64,000 nucleotides of DNA from Leishmania donovani (Eukaryota; Euglenozoa; Kinetoplastea; Trypanosomatida; Trypanosomatidae), in assembly GCF_000227135.1 (NCBI RefSeq), contig NC_018245.1, positions 312,628-376,627 of the forward strand, written 5' to 3'. Of the stretch, positions 10,260-18,445 are shown piece by piece (position 1 is the stretch's first letter; each line of letters starts with the position of its first letter). The notes below the pieces were generated by a model. It was not told the DNA's origin. It was given only the letters and a program-made list of their open reading frames with translations, and did not search any database. A program made the position numbers and the translations under genes.

Positions 10260-10979
10260 ATGCCAGCCATCGGACAAGAGAAGCTGGAGTTCCACAAGTG
10301 CTTCCGCATTCTGCAGACGTCAGCGGAGATGATGTCGGATCGGAAGTACAAGGTGGCACAGCATGTGGTTCCTAGCTCCCTCGGCGAGTTCATTGAGCGT
10401 TACGTCGAGGAGGTGGAGGTGACGGAGGACGGCGGCGCGGCGGTCGGCGGTGGCCCTAACGATGCCCCGCCCCGTCGCAAGCAGGTGATTCGGCGGGACA
10501 AGATGACCCTGGCATGTGAGCGTGAGGTGGGCGAGGGCAACACGCTCAAGGCGGTCGTATACTTCTGCCCACCAAACCACCTCTCGTCGGAGGTGGTAAA
10601 GAAGATCGCCGAGGATGCGCTTAATGAAGGCTATCAGCGGGTCGTGTTCGTCACACCATCGAAGCCGAACCCGATCGTGCGCAAAACGATGGACACGTAC
10701 AACCGTAGTGAGCAGGACCTGCGCTTCGAGCTGTTCGAGGAGGATGAGCTCTCTGTGAACATCACCCATCACGAGCTAGTGCCGAAGCACTCGCCGCTGT
10801 CGGAAGAGGAGCTCACAGACGTGCTGCAAGCTCATGCACTGGAGCTGAATCAGCTTCCTCGCATCCTGTCCACCGACCCTGTAGCTCGCTACTACGGACT
10901 GAAGCGTGGCCAGGTAGTCCGCATTGAGCGTAAGAGCATGTCAGCGGGCCTCTACGTGACCTACCGGCAAGTCGTGTGA
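10260..10979 (+). CDS. RPB5: RNA polymerase subunit RPB5 (RPABC1)
   Basis: A 239-residue protein from the first ATG after the splice tract. RPB5 is a small subunit shared by eukaryotic nuclear RNA polymerases; its C-terminal assembly domain is the conserved part. Here that domain is nearly canonical: NITHHELVPKH, then LNQLPRI, DPVARYYGLKRGQVV and a final YRQVV, all diagnostic. The middle carries FVTPSKP, matching the usual VxxxxTPSA segment. The N-terminal jaw half is divergent: DRKY replaces the usual DRGY and an acidic/Gly insertion follows. The next gene is a second RPB5-type protein with the opposite pattern. Trypanosomatids are known to have RPB5 and a Pol I-associated RPB5z; I assign this one as RPB5 from its C-terminus. 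Family certain, paralogue identity likely. Confidence 0.9.
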   Translation: MPAIGQEKLEFHKCFRILQTSAEMMSDRKYKVAQHVVPSSLGEFIERYVEEVEVTEDGGAAVGGGPNDAPPRRKQVIRRDKMTLACEREVGEGNTLKAVVYFCPPNHLSSEVVKKIAEDALNEGYQRVVFVTPSKPNPIVRKTMDTYNRSEQDLRFELFEEDELSVNITHHELVPKHSPLSEEELTDVLQAHALELNQLPRILSTDPVARYYGLKRGQVVRIERKSMSAGLYVTYRQVV

Positions 10980-11637
10980 AGTTCGCGCATGCGCTACTCG
11001 GCACTCGTAGCACGCACGCATGGACGTCTGTCTGTCTGTGTCTGCGTGTGTCTCTCTCGACTTGCGTGGCTGATGTGCGGCATCGCCCGCCTTGTGTTTG
11101 GGGTGGTTTGTGTCTTCACGCGCGCGTTGCTCGCTGTGTGAGGTGTGGCGTTAATAGGCCCTCCCTCTGTCTACTCGCTCCGTAACAAGCGTACATTTTG
11201 TGCCGATGTGCATCTACGGTAATCGCGGGGCTTCGTGTGCGCCCTGCAGGTGCTGTACGTTGATGCATATGCTGCTATCGTGCGGTTCCGGCGAAGAACT
11301 GCCGCGCCAGCGTCGAGCAAGACAGAAAACCAACTCGCCAAGCACGCACACGAAAGCCCAGTGGCGGGTCGCGTCCGATGTGGTTCGAGTCTGCCGGCAG
11401 TAGCGGGCCTCCACCAGCACCAACACCGCCGCCTCACCCACTGTCTCTGCTTGCAAACTCGACGGGCACCTGTCGTTCTGCCTCTCTACGCTCTCTCCAT
11501 ATTTCTATCGCCCCTCGTGGCATACACACACGCGCATACACGCTTGTGCACTGGCGCGACGCAACGATCGATAATCGAGGCACAAGAGAGGCTGGCATAG
11601 CTCTACCTTGAGTGGCACCTCCCTCCCTCCTTCTGTC
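10980..11637. other. intergenic region between the RPB5 paralogues
   Basis: No gene seen. A modest pyrimidine tract at 11476-11516 is the best processing signal; several AGs follow. Confidence 0.6.
11476..11579 (+). promoter_or_regulatory. candidate trans-splice acceptor, RPB5z
   Basis: Pyrimidine tract 11476-11516, first AG downstream at 11578-11579, leaving a 58-base leader without ATG. Later AGs at 11599-11600 and 11611-11612 are alternatives. Confidence 0.35.
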
Positions 11638-12666
11638 ATGTCGTCCATTGAAGAGCTCAAGGTGGTGCGGTTGTTTCGCGCACTCAACACGATCATCCAA
11701 CTCTGCCACGACCGCGGCTACGTCATTCGACACCCGTCGGCGATCGCCGAGGCGGTGCAGAACCCCGAGCTCTACGACGACGAAGAGGGGCTCGACCATG
11801 ACTGGTTCTTGCGGCACTTCGTCATCTCGCCGGGCCGCGCGGCGCGCAGCCCACGCGCGAAGCAAAGCGGCGATGGCGGCAGCAGAAGCGGCCCCGGGCG
11901 TGCAGCGAAGAACGAGGAAGATGGCGGCGGCGCCGACAAGCCGGGCGAGTATGATGTGGCAGTGGACGAAGATGAGGTGCTTCGTCGTGCAGCCAACGGA
12001 GAGTGGGTGTGCATGCGCAACGCCATGCGGCTGACGTGCTCCGTGGACCCACGCCGCGCAACACTGGCGTCGAGCGTCGTCACGGGGGCACCAACGAACA
12101 AGGCGCCCTCCTCTGCGCCTGTCGTGAAGGCGGAGCCGAAGGATGACGGCGGCGGCGTGCCCTACGCTGTGGCAGCGGCTGCGGTGGACGCGAAGTCGAA
12201 GGAGAAGGCGGCCAAGAACGCCCTCATGGTCTTCTTCTCGGGTTCACCGAAGCTGAGCATAAAGGAGGTGCATTCGTTCCGCGAAAAGGCGCTCAAGAAG
12301 ATGGCGTCATCGATGATCATCGTGACGAACAAGATCGACCCCGGTGTGCGCATGGATGTGCAGGAGCTCAGTGGTCGAATGGATGAGGCCACAGGAGCGG
12401 AGCTGCTCTCCATCCAAGTCTTCGAGGAGGAGGCGCTGGCATTCAACGTCGTGCGCCACGAAACGGTACCGCGCCACGTCGCCCTCACGCCCGCTGAGGC
12501 CGAGGCGTTCCTGGCGGAGCGGAAGCTAAACGTTGCCCAGCTACCCCGCATGCAAGAGAGTGACCCTCTGGTCCAGTACCTTGGCCTGCAGCGCGGCAGC
12601 ATCGTCCACATCACACGCGAAGGCAAGCAGAGCGGCCCGTACAGCATGTACCGGCACGTGATTTGA
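11638..12666 (+). CDS. RPB5z: second RPB5-type RNA polymerase subunit (RPB5z candidate)
   Basis: A 342-residue RPB5 paralogue starting at ATG 11638; a ten-residue upstream extension would need a TTG start and is rejected. The N-terminus RLFRALNTIIQLCHDRGYVI is a good match to the RPB5 jaw domain (RLWRAFRTV...DRGYFI in yeast, from memory). A low-complexity, acidic and Gly/Ala-rich insertion of about 100 residues splits the middle. The C-terminal assembly domain is recognisable but altered: RHETVPRH for HHELVPKH, VAQLPRM, DPLVQYLGLQRGSIV and a final YRHVI. In trypanosomes a divergent RPB5z is reported in Pol I, which also transcribes protein-coding genes there; whether this is the Pol I form is inferred from its divergent C-terminus. 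Confidence 0.85.
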   Translation: MSSIEELKVVRLFRALNTIIQLCHDRGYVIRHPSAIAEAVQNPELYDDEEGLDHDWFLRHFVISPGRAARSPRAKQSGDGGSRSGPGRAAKNEEDGGGADKPGEYDVAVDEDEVLRRAANGEWVCMRNAMRLTCSVDPRRATLASSVVTGAPTNKAPSSAPVVKAEPKDDGGGVPYAVAAAAVDAKSKEKAAKNALMVFFSGSPKLSIKEVHSFREKALKKMASSMIIVTNKIDPGVRMDVQELSGRMDEATGAELLSIQVFEEEALAFNVVRHETVPRHVALTPAEAEAFLAERKLNVAQLPRMQESDPLVQYLGLQRGSIVHITREGKQSGPYSMYRHVI

Positions 12667-13478
12667 GGCCGCGTGTCTGCCAACGCACATGTGCGTGACT
12701 TGTCCTCTCTCTTTCGTCGTGTCTGTGCGTCTCACCGCATCTTAATCTTGTTTCTTCACCACCGGTTAATCAGTGAAGGCACCCGTCAAGTGCCTTGCGT
12801 ATGCGTTTCTGGTCCTAAGCTGCCTCACCCCACGCGCATGCATGGATGTGTGGTTACGCCCCATCGTCGGTGGCTTGCAAGCACGCTTGCCGACAAGGCT
12901 GACGCCTCCAAGTGCGGGAATGCACACGCCGCATGTCTATGTGTGCACTGGAGAAATAGGAAGGAGAGCCGCGTAGCAATACCACGATGGGTGCGACGGT
13001 CCCAGCTATTTGCGCTCACCGACGCAGTTTATGCAACTGGGCGGTGTGGCGCGGGGACGGCAGAGGGATGATGTGGCACAATAGCCAAAAGAACAGTGGC
13101 CACGGTGCGTGCACGCCAGTTGGCACACGCGCGCTGCCCCCCTCTCCCACTCTGCAATCTCCGCGTAGGCCACCAGTGACCCCACCCACCCACCCCCTCT
13201 CGCCGTTTTTTCTACCTCTACCGCCCTCGCCATCTTAATCTCTCCGTCTCTCTCTCCTCTGTCGCTTCACCCTCGCCCTTCCTTTCGGGCCGCGCATTGG
13301 AGGGGATGGGATTTTACGTGCGTGTGTGGGTGTGTGCGGCGCCTCAGTCGGTACGCACGACTCTTTTCGAACACGCGCACCGTCACGTATTCGCAATCCG
13401 CGTCGCTCGCGCCATCAGAAGCGCCTGTTTATTCTTGTCTAACTCTCCCCGCGCACCAGGCCTTCATTTCAGTGCGTC
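12667..13478. other. intergenic region, 0.8 kb
   Basis: No gene seen. 13180-13290 is a long C/T-rich block followed by a G-rich segment; a shorter tract lies just before the uS8m start. Confidence 0.6.
13432..13459 (+). promoter_or_regulatory. candidate trans-splice acceptor, uS8m
   Basis: Short C/T-rich tract ending in CCAG (AG 13458-13459), 19-base leader without ATG. AG 13471-13472 and an acceptor after the larger tract (AG 13301-13302) are alternatives. Confidence 0.4.
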
Positions 13479-14399
13479 ATGCTTCTCCGTAGTGCGACTC
13501 GCTGTGCGCGTGTGTACGGTGGTGGGGTCACCACTGCCTTCGTCCCAGGCAGCAGCAGCTCCTCGAGTGCCTCTGTCGGCGCCGACCACCTCTGTGGGCG
13601 ATCCATCGGTGTCAAGGCGCTTCTCGGTCGCAAGGCACGCCAAGGGAGTCTCTTTGCGGTCGCCAATGACGTCACTGTGAGCGAGAAGCGTGTTCGGCAG
13701 CAACTGAACGCTCTGCTGGCCGACGAGCGCGACCCGCTGGCTGAGGCTCGTCGCCAAAGCAGCGCCGCAGGGGGCGCCGCGCCGTCGGCTCGTCCGTTTC
13801 CGCAACGACCACTGGTGAACCTGCCAGGAGTCGAGCGTGTCCGCGACCTTCCTGCGGACCCGATCACGCGCCTCTTCTTCCAGCACCAAGGAGACCACGC
13901 GCTGTACTACGGCACCTACGATGAGCCCAGCCGCCTCGATGAGGACCGCGTGCAGCTGGAGAAACGCGAGCCTAAGGACTGGACCTTCAACGTGCTTACT
14001 CCCGTGTACGACTTCTGTCATCGTCTGCGCGAGGCGTCCGAGCAGCGGAAGCGTTTCGTGATTGTGCCCTCGACGATCGAGACACGGGGGTGTGCGAAGG
14101 TGCTGCTCGACCACGGCCTCGTCGCCGGCTTTCGCGACTTCCACAATGACCGTGCCTTCGCTGTCGAGCTGAAGTACTTTCAAAACGAGCCCACAATCAA
14201 CGTCATTGAGCCGTGCAGCTACGATGGCAAGACAGAGTTCGAATGGTCGCCCAAGATGATGCGGCGCCTCATGAACACGCACGGCATCCACAACCGACTC
14301 ATCATCTACATCTGCCGCACCGCAGACAACCGCATCATCGACCACATCCAAGCAGTGAAGGAGTGCATCGGCGGACGCGGTTTGATGATGGCGCACTAG
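13479..14399 (+). CDS. uS8m: mitochondrial small-subunit ribosomal protein uS8m
   Basis: A 306-residue protein. The N-terminus (MLLRSATRCARVYGGG) is basic, Ser/Ala-rich and lacks acids, as in mitochondrial presequences. The C-terminal ~135 residues align along their length with bacterial S8 as I remember it: TPVYDFCHRLRE with DPIADMLTRIR, VPSTIETRGCAKVLLDHGLVAGFRDF with the MPSS...LKEEGFI block, then a VELKYFQ strand equal to LTLKYFQ, and a final GG motif. The ~170-residue N-terminal extension is typical of the protein-rich, rRNA-poor kinetoplastid mitoribosome. It should bind the central domain of the 9S rRNA. The gene stands alone between its own processing signals. The shadow frame on the opposite strand (13464-14396) is as long as the gene but has no homology. 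Confidence 0.9.
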   Translation: MLLRSATRCARVYGGGVTTAFVPGSSSSSSASVGADHLCGRSIGVKALLGRKARQGSLFAVANDVTVSEKRVRQQLNALLADERDPLAEARRQSSAAGGAAPSARPFPQRPLVNLPGVERVRDLPADPITRLFFQHQGDHALYYGTYDEPSRLDEDRVQLEKREPKDWTFNVLTPVYDFCHRLREASEQRKRFVIVPSTIETRGCAKVLLDHGLVAGFRDFHNDRAFAVELKYFQNEPTINVIEPCSYDGKTEFEWSPKMMRRLMNTHGIHNRLIIYICRTADNRIIDHIQAVKECIGGRGLMMAH

Positions 14400-15728
14400 G
14401 CGGACGCTCGTCGGGTTGATGCTTGTTTGTGTATGCGCGTGGGTGGGGCGACGAGCAGGTCAACGGAGAAAGTCGTCCCTGCCTGCCAAAAGTGTCCGTG
14501 GCATCTCTGTGGAGAGAGGGGCCCTCGCCATCGCCAGCCATTCCGCCCACAATGGCTGCGGAGGAGCTCATCCAAGGCTCGCTCGCAGGCTCGCATGCCT
14601 TGTGGTTGCTGTTGTTGTCGTTTCGTTGCCCACCTTGTATGTCTGTGTGCGTGTGTCTGGCCGTAACTTAACGTAGAAGCGCATATAAGCTCACTTGTGC
14701 ATACGAATGGTGGGATGCATGCCGGCATCACTCGCCCACTCTCCATCGATCCCATCCCTGCCCTGCCCTACCCCGCCTCCCCCACCTTGTGCGTCTTGGA
14801 GCAGCTGGTAAGCGGGTGCGCCCCCTGGTGCCCTGCCGATCTCTGCGTAGGGCAGCGCTTCTGTCTGCCGTGGTGATCGGCAAGTCAGAGTATGAGGCGA
14901 AGAGAGCGCGCGCGAGACGCAGTGGTGGTGGCGGCGCCGAGGGAATGAGGCGTGGTACAGCGGGAGGGGCAAGCGTTATCATGCGCGGCACTCCTCCCTG
15001 CCACGCGCCGCTCATCTCTTTTGGTCAGCTCCTGCAATCATGATCATTGTCACCAAAACACACCGACACACACGCACACACACACACACACACCTCGGCA
15101 CCCTCTCTCCCCTCACATATGCAATTATACATGCGTACCCATATGCAAACACCCTATGCGTCTCCGTCTTGCGCTCCGATCATGGTCCGCTGCGAGAGGG
15201 AGCAAGAAGAGAGGGGCGAACGACATTCTGCACCTGTGCAGTCCCTCGCCGCTTTCCCTGCCTCTGCCGGGCACGCACACGCACGTGTCCATCAGCATCG
15301 AGGTGAGTTGGTTACGGTACTGTGTCCGCTGCTAGTGACGGTGGTTTCCACGACGAGGGCGGCAACAGACAAGTGCTTTCGAGCCAACGCATGCCCACAC
15401 ACGCGCATATGTATATAGAGAGAAATAGATATACATCCACACAAGCTCCTACACGCACACCACCGCTCCACCCGCGCCTTCCTTCTTAACTCTCCCTTCC
15501 TGTACCCCTCCCCCATCTATCTCTCCATCTCTCTGCCTGCACACAGCGTCACTTCCTTGTGCGACCTCGCCCTTTCGTTTGCGCATATTGATTTCCTTAT
15601 TCCTTTACCTCCCCAATTCTCAGCTTGTTCGACCGCCCCTCCCTCTCGTCGTCGTCTTCATCTCTGTGAACCCACCAACTTGAGTGCGTGTGTGGTTGCC
15701 GCTAACGTCTTAATACATCCTTACCTGT

Positions 15729-15804
15729 GTTTCCTCTCCCCCTCCCCTCTCCCTTCCTTCCTTTTCTAAACGTCTTTCTTTGTGGTTCTGCGCACGCGTG
15801 CAAG
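15729..15804 (+). promoter_or_regulatory. predicted trans-splice acceptor, CEPT
   Basis: C/T tract 15729-15781 with the first downstream AG at 15803-15804. The 91-base leader has no ATG but contains a (GT)13 repeat. Confidence 0.65.
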
Positions 15805-15856
15805 TACGGACACCGAAGTCATTGGGATCATCACGCACAAGAAGAGAGCGTGTGTG

Positions 15857-15860
<4 letters not shown>

Positions 15861-15887
<27 letters not shown>
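15861..15887. repeat. (GT)13 repeat in CEPT 5' leader
   Basis: Perfect GT run ending 8 bases before the ATG at 15896. Confidence 0.95.
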
Positions 15888-15890
<3 letters not shown>

Positions 15891-15895
15891 GAGCC

Positions 15896-17128
15896 ATGCA
15901 GAGCTGGATCTCCCCCGCGGCGCCGCCCGGGACGCCCAGCCTTTCAGCCGAGCCCAGCATCATGGCCGAGTACCTCTTCTTTCCCTTTTACGACTACGTC
16001 GTGCAGTTCTACCCACAGTCGTGGGTGCCCAACAAGGTCACCTTGGTTGGTATCTTCTCCACCATCTCCGCGTCCGTTCTGCTTCTCAGCTCCATGCCGG
16101 CGGGGTTGCAGTTCCAGCCTGGCAGGATGCAGCTGCTGCCCGCCTCCCTCGTCGAGGACGTGGCGATGCTGCGAATGCCACCGCTGTCGCTGACAGAGAT
16201 GACGCCGATCCTGCCGTTCATATCGCCTACCCTCATGCTCATCCTGTGCGGGTCGCTAAATCTACTCTACTGCGTTGCCGACAACACGGACGGCCGCCTC
16301 GCTCGTCGCGACAAGAAGACCAGCGTCATTGGCGAGTATCTTGATCACGGGCTCGACTGTGTTACGTCACTCCTGTCGACGTGCTGCGTCTTCGCGCTGC
16401 TCGGGTCACTCTGCAACATGGTCACCTCTGTTTGCCTCATCGCCTTCGTCACGGTGCTCTCCCACACGCTGCACTTCGAGAAGAACATTTTTATATGGGG
16501 CAACCGAATCGCCACCGTCGATGAGGCGATGATCCTCTTCGGTGTGTGCATGTGGTTGCCGCTTATATGCCCAGCGGTGAGCACCGCCACGGTGCCCGGG
16601 TGGATCCTCGAGAACGTATTTGGTCCGGACAGCAGTTGGACTGCCTATCTGCGCCGGCTGCGCATGATCGAGCTCCTCTACGTCTTCTGCAGCGTGGCGC
16701 AGACGCATACGATCTTCAGCATGGTGAGGCAATGCTGGAGCATGCTGTGCCGCATCCACGTCATCTTCAGCGTGTTGAACAGTGCTCTGCTTGTGCTGCT
16801 GATGGGGGTGCACAGCGAGCGCATTGCCGCCGCCGCGCCCGTCACGTCGGTGCCTGGGTACACACTGGGGCCCTTCACGTACCCTGCTCTGTGGATCATT
16901 ACAATCGCCTGTACCTCGAGCACAATCATCCACATCCCCATCGTGGCACGCTGCGCTCGCCTGCCTACCACGGACCCGCTGCCTCTGGCGGGTGTGATGT
17001 TGGTGTGGTTCGCCTTTGTTTCCTGTCCAGTTGCTGGTGCCGTTCTCGCTGTGGTCCTCCACGTTGTGCAGCTGTTGCTGAACGTGGATTTCATCCAGCG
17101 GCACGCGCGTGGAAAAGGTGCGGAGTAA
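15896..17128 (+). CDS. CEPT: choline/ethanolamine phosphotransferase
   Basis: A 410-residue polytopic membrane enzyme of the CDP-alcohol phosphotransferase family, catalysing the last Kennedy-pathway step: CDP-choline or CDP-ethanolamine plus diacylglycerol gives PC or PE, normally in the ER. The full signature DG-x2-AR-x8-G-x3-D-x3-D is intact: Asp132, Gly133, Ala136, Arg137, Gly146, Asp150, Asp154. WVPNKVTLVG before the first membrane segment matches the family's PN(x)T/L entry motif. Several further hydrophobic segments follow to the C-terminus. A ~35-residue polar insertion (about 67-103) separates the first two membrane segments. The start at 15896 is the first ATG after the predicted splice site; Met23 is an alternative. 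Substrate choice (choline or ethanolamine) cannot be read by eye. Confidence 0.9.
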   Translation: MQSWISPAAPPGTPSLSAEPSIMAEYLFFPFYDYVVQFYPQSWVPNKVTLVGIFSTISASVLLLSSMPAGLQFQPGRMQLLPASLVEDVAMLRMPPLSLTEMTPILPFISPTLMLILCGSLNLLYCVADNTDGRLARRDKKTSVIGEYLDHGLDCVTSLLSTCCVFALLGSLCNMVTSVCLIAFVTVLSHTLHFEKNIFIWGNRIATVDEAMILFGVCMWLPLICPAVSTATVPGWILENVFGPDSSWTAYLRRLRMIELLYVFCSVAQTHTIFSMVRQCWSMLCRIHVIFSVLNSALLVLLMGVHSERIAAAAPVTSVPGYTLGPFTYPALWIITIACTSSTIIHIPIVARCARLPTTDPLPLAGVMLVWFAFVSCPVAGAVLAVVLHVVQLLLNVDFIQRHARGKGAE

Positions 17129-18445
17129 GCACGTCAAGGCACGTTTTGGTTTGGTTTCCTCGTTAGAGGCACCCTAGGATACCAAATGCGGATGCCAACG
17201 GCAGCGGCACTGTCCGCCCCCAGCAGGGCCGCGTCGCGGATCACTCGCAGTATTGTATAGATGCGGTTCAAGTCTTTCGGCGTTGGTGGCGGTGGTGATT
17301 CCGGCACGCGGGCGTCTGTCTGTCTGTCTGTCTGATCCTCCCCCCTCCTTCGCACACACGCACACGCTTGGCAAGCAGGGGGCATTTCAGGTGGCGCGGA
17401 GGGGAGGGATATCATCGCCCGTACGCACGTGTACAGGTGCGCTTTTTGTCGGTTTTTGTGTATGGGGCGTGTTCTTGCCCTCACCCCACCCCCAAAGTGG
17501 CACGGCGGGCGGGGAAGGGAAGGAGCTCGGTGTGTCGAATGCTGAGCATAGGTGAGGGTGCGAGTTGGCCTGCAATGATGCTTTCCTCGCCCACTCCCCT
17601 CTCCCTCCCTTTCGCCATCTCCCTCACATGTTTTGGGTGTTTCAAGGTGCGGAAAGACGCAGCAGATAGGGCAAGGTGTCGAGGCAAGCTTTCTCTGTGT
17701 GTGCGTGTGTCCCCCATCTCGCGACAGAAGCTGTGTAGTGAGGTGAGCGGAGGTGTGATGATGTGCCCTCACATGGACGTATGTAGTCTCGCGGCTGTGC
17801 GACGCGTGATCACCAGACCCCCTCTGGGCACTCTTGCCACGCTCGGTAAAGCTGAAGGACAGGTAAGCACACGCAAGGAATACAAAAAGGAACACAGTGC
17901 CGCACACTCTTCCCCGAGCACCTCTCCCCTGGCCGTGCACGCAGTGGCACCTCAGCATATCATTCACGGACTCACTCATGTGCCAGCACACAGGCAAGCA
18001 ACTTCGTCTCTCCTCCCTTCCCCCTTCCTCTCACCTCCCACGCACGCCCATGCCTGCGCGCATGTGAACGAGCTGCATCGGGTCAGTGTTTTGGGCTCCT
18101 TATCCATCTCAACGATTCTTGAAAGTAGAAGCGCAAAACGGTCGAGCTGCACAACTCACTCGCCATATCGTTCTCGCTGTCTTCACTTCGGGAGAAAGGA
18201 GACGTGTGTGTGCGTGTGCCTGTGGACGACCACCTTCATCGCTGCCGCCATCCGCCGCTATCGTGGTGGCGCACACACACTGCGTGCCCCTGTGCCTCTA
18301 CGTGCCTTCGTTTCTCCACTTCTCACCCACCCACACTCCCACACGCACGCACACACCGCGGGTCGGTTCCGTCGGCCGTGCGCCAGTGAACGCGCGAAGA
18401 GGTGTACAAGCCCTTTGTACACTGGGTGCCTTGCTTGTCGCTGTG
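17129..18445. other. intergenic region, 1.3 kb
   Basis: No supported gene. A long open frame (17368-18540) runs through it and into the start of GCN1 in another frame; its translation is low complexity and it is rejected. C/T tracts at 18004-18042 and 18303-18340 are the likely processing signals. Confidence 0.6.
18303..18386 (+). promoter_or_regulatory. predicted trans-splice acceptor, GCN1
   Basis: C/T-rich tract 18303-18340 followed by an AG-free stretch to AG 18385-18386; 59-base leader without ATG. AG 18071-18072 after an earlier tract is an alternative. Confidence 0.55.

Larger units (their letters stand above)
14400..15895. other. intergenic region, 1.5 kb
   Basis: No supported gene; small ORFs near 14416-14676 and 14789-15043 lack recognisable features. 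It holds a (CA)9 run (15075-15092), three C/T-rich blocks (about 15470-15545, 15600-15650, 15729-15781), and a (GT)13 run in the predicted leader of the next gene. Confidence 0.55.
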
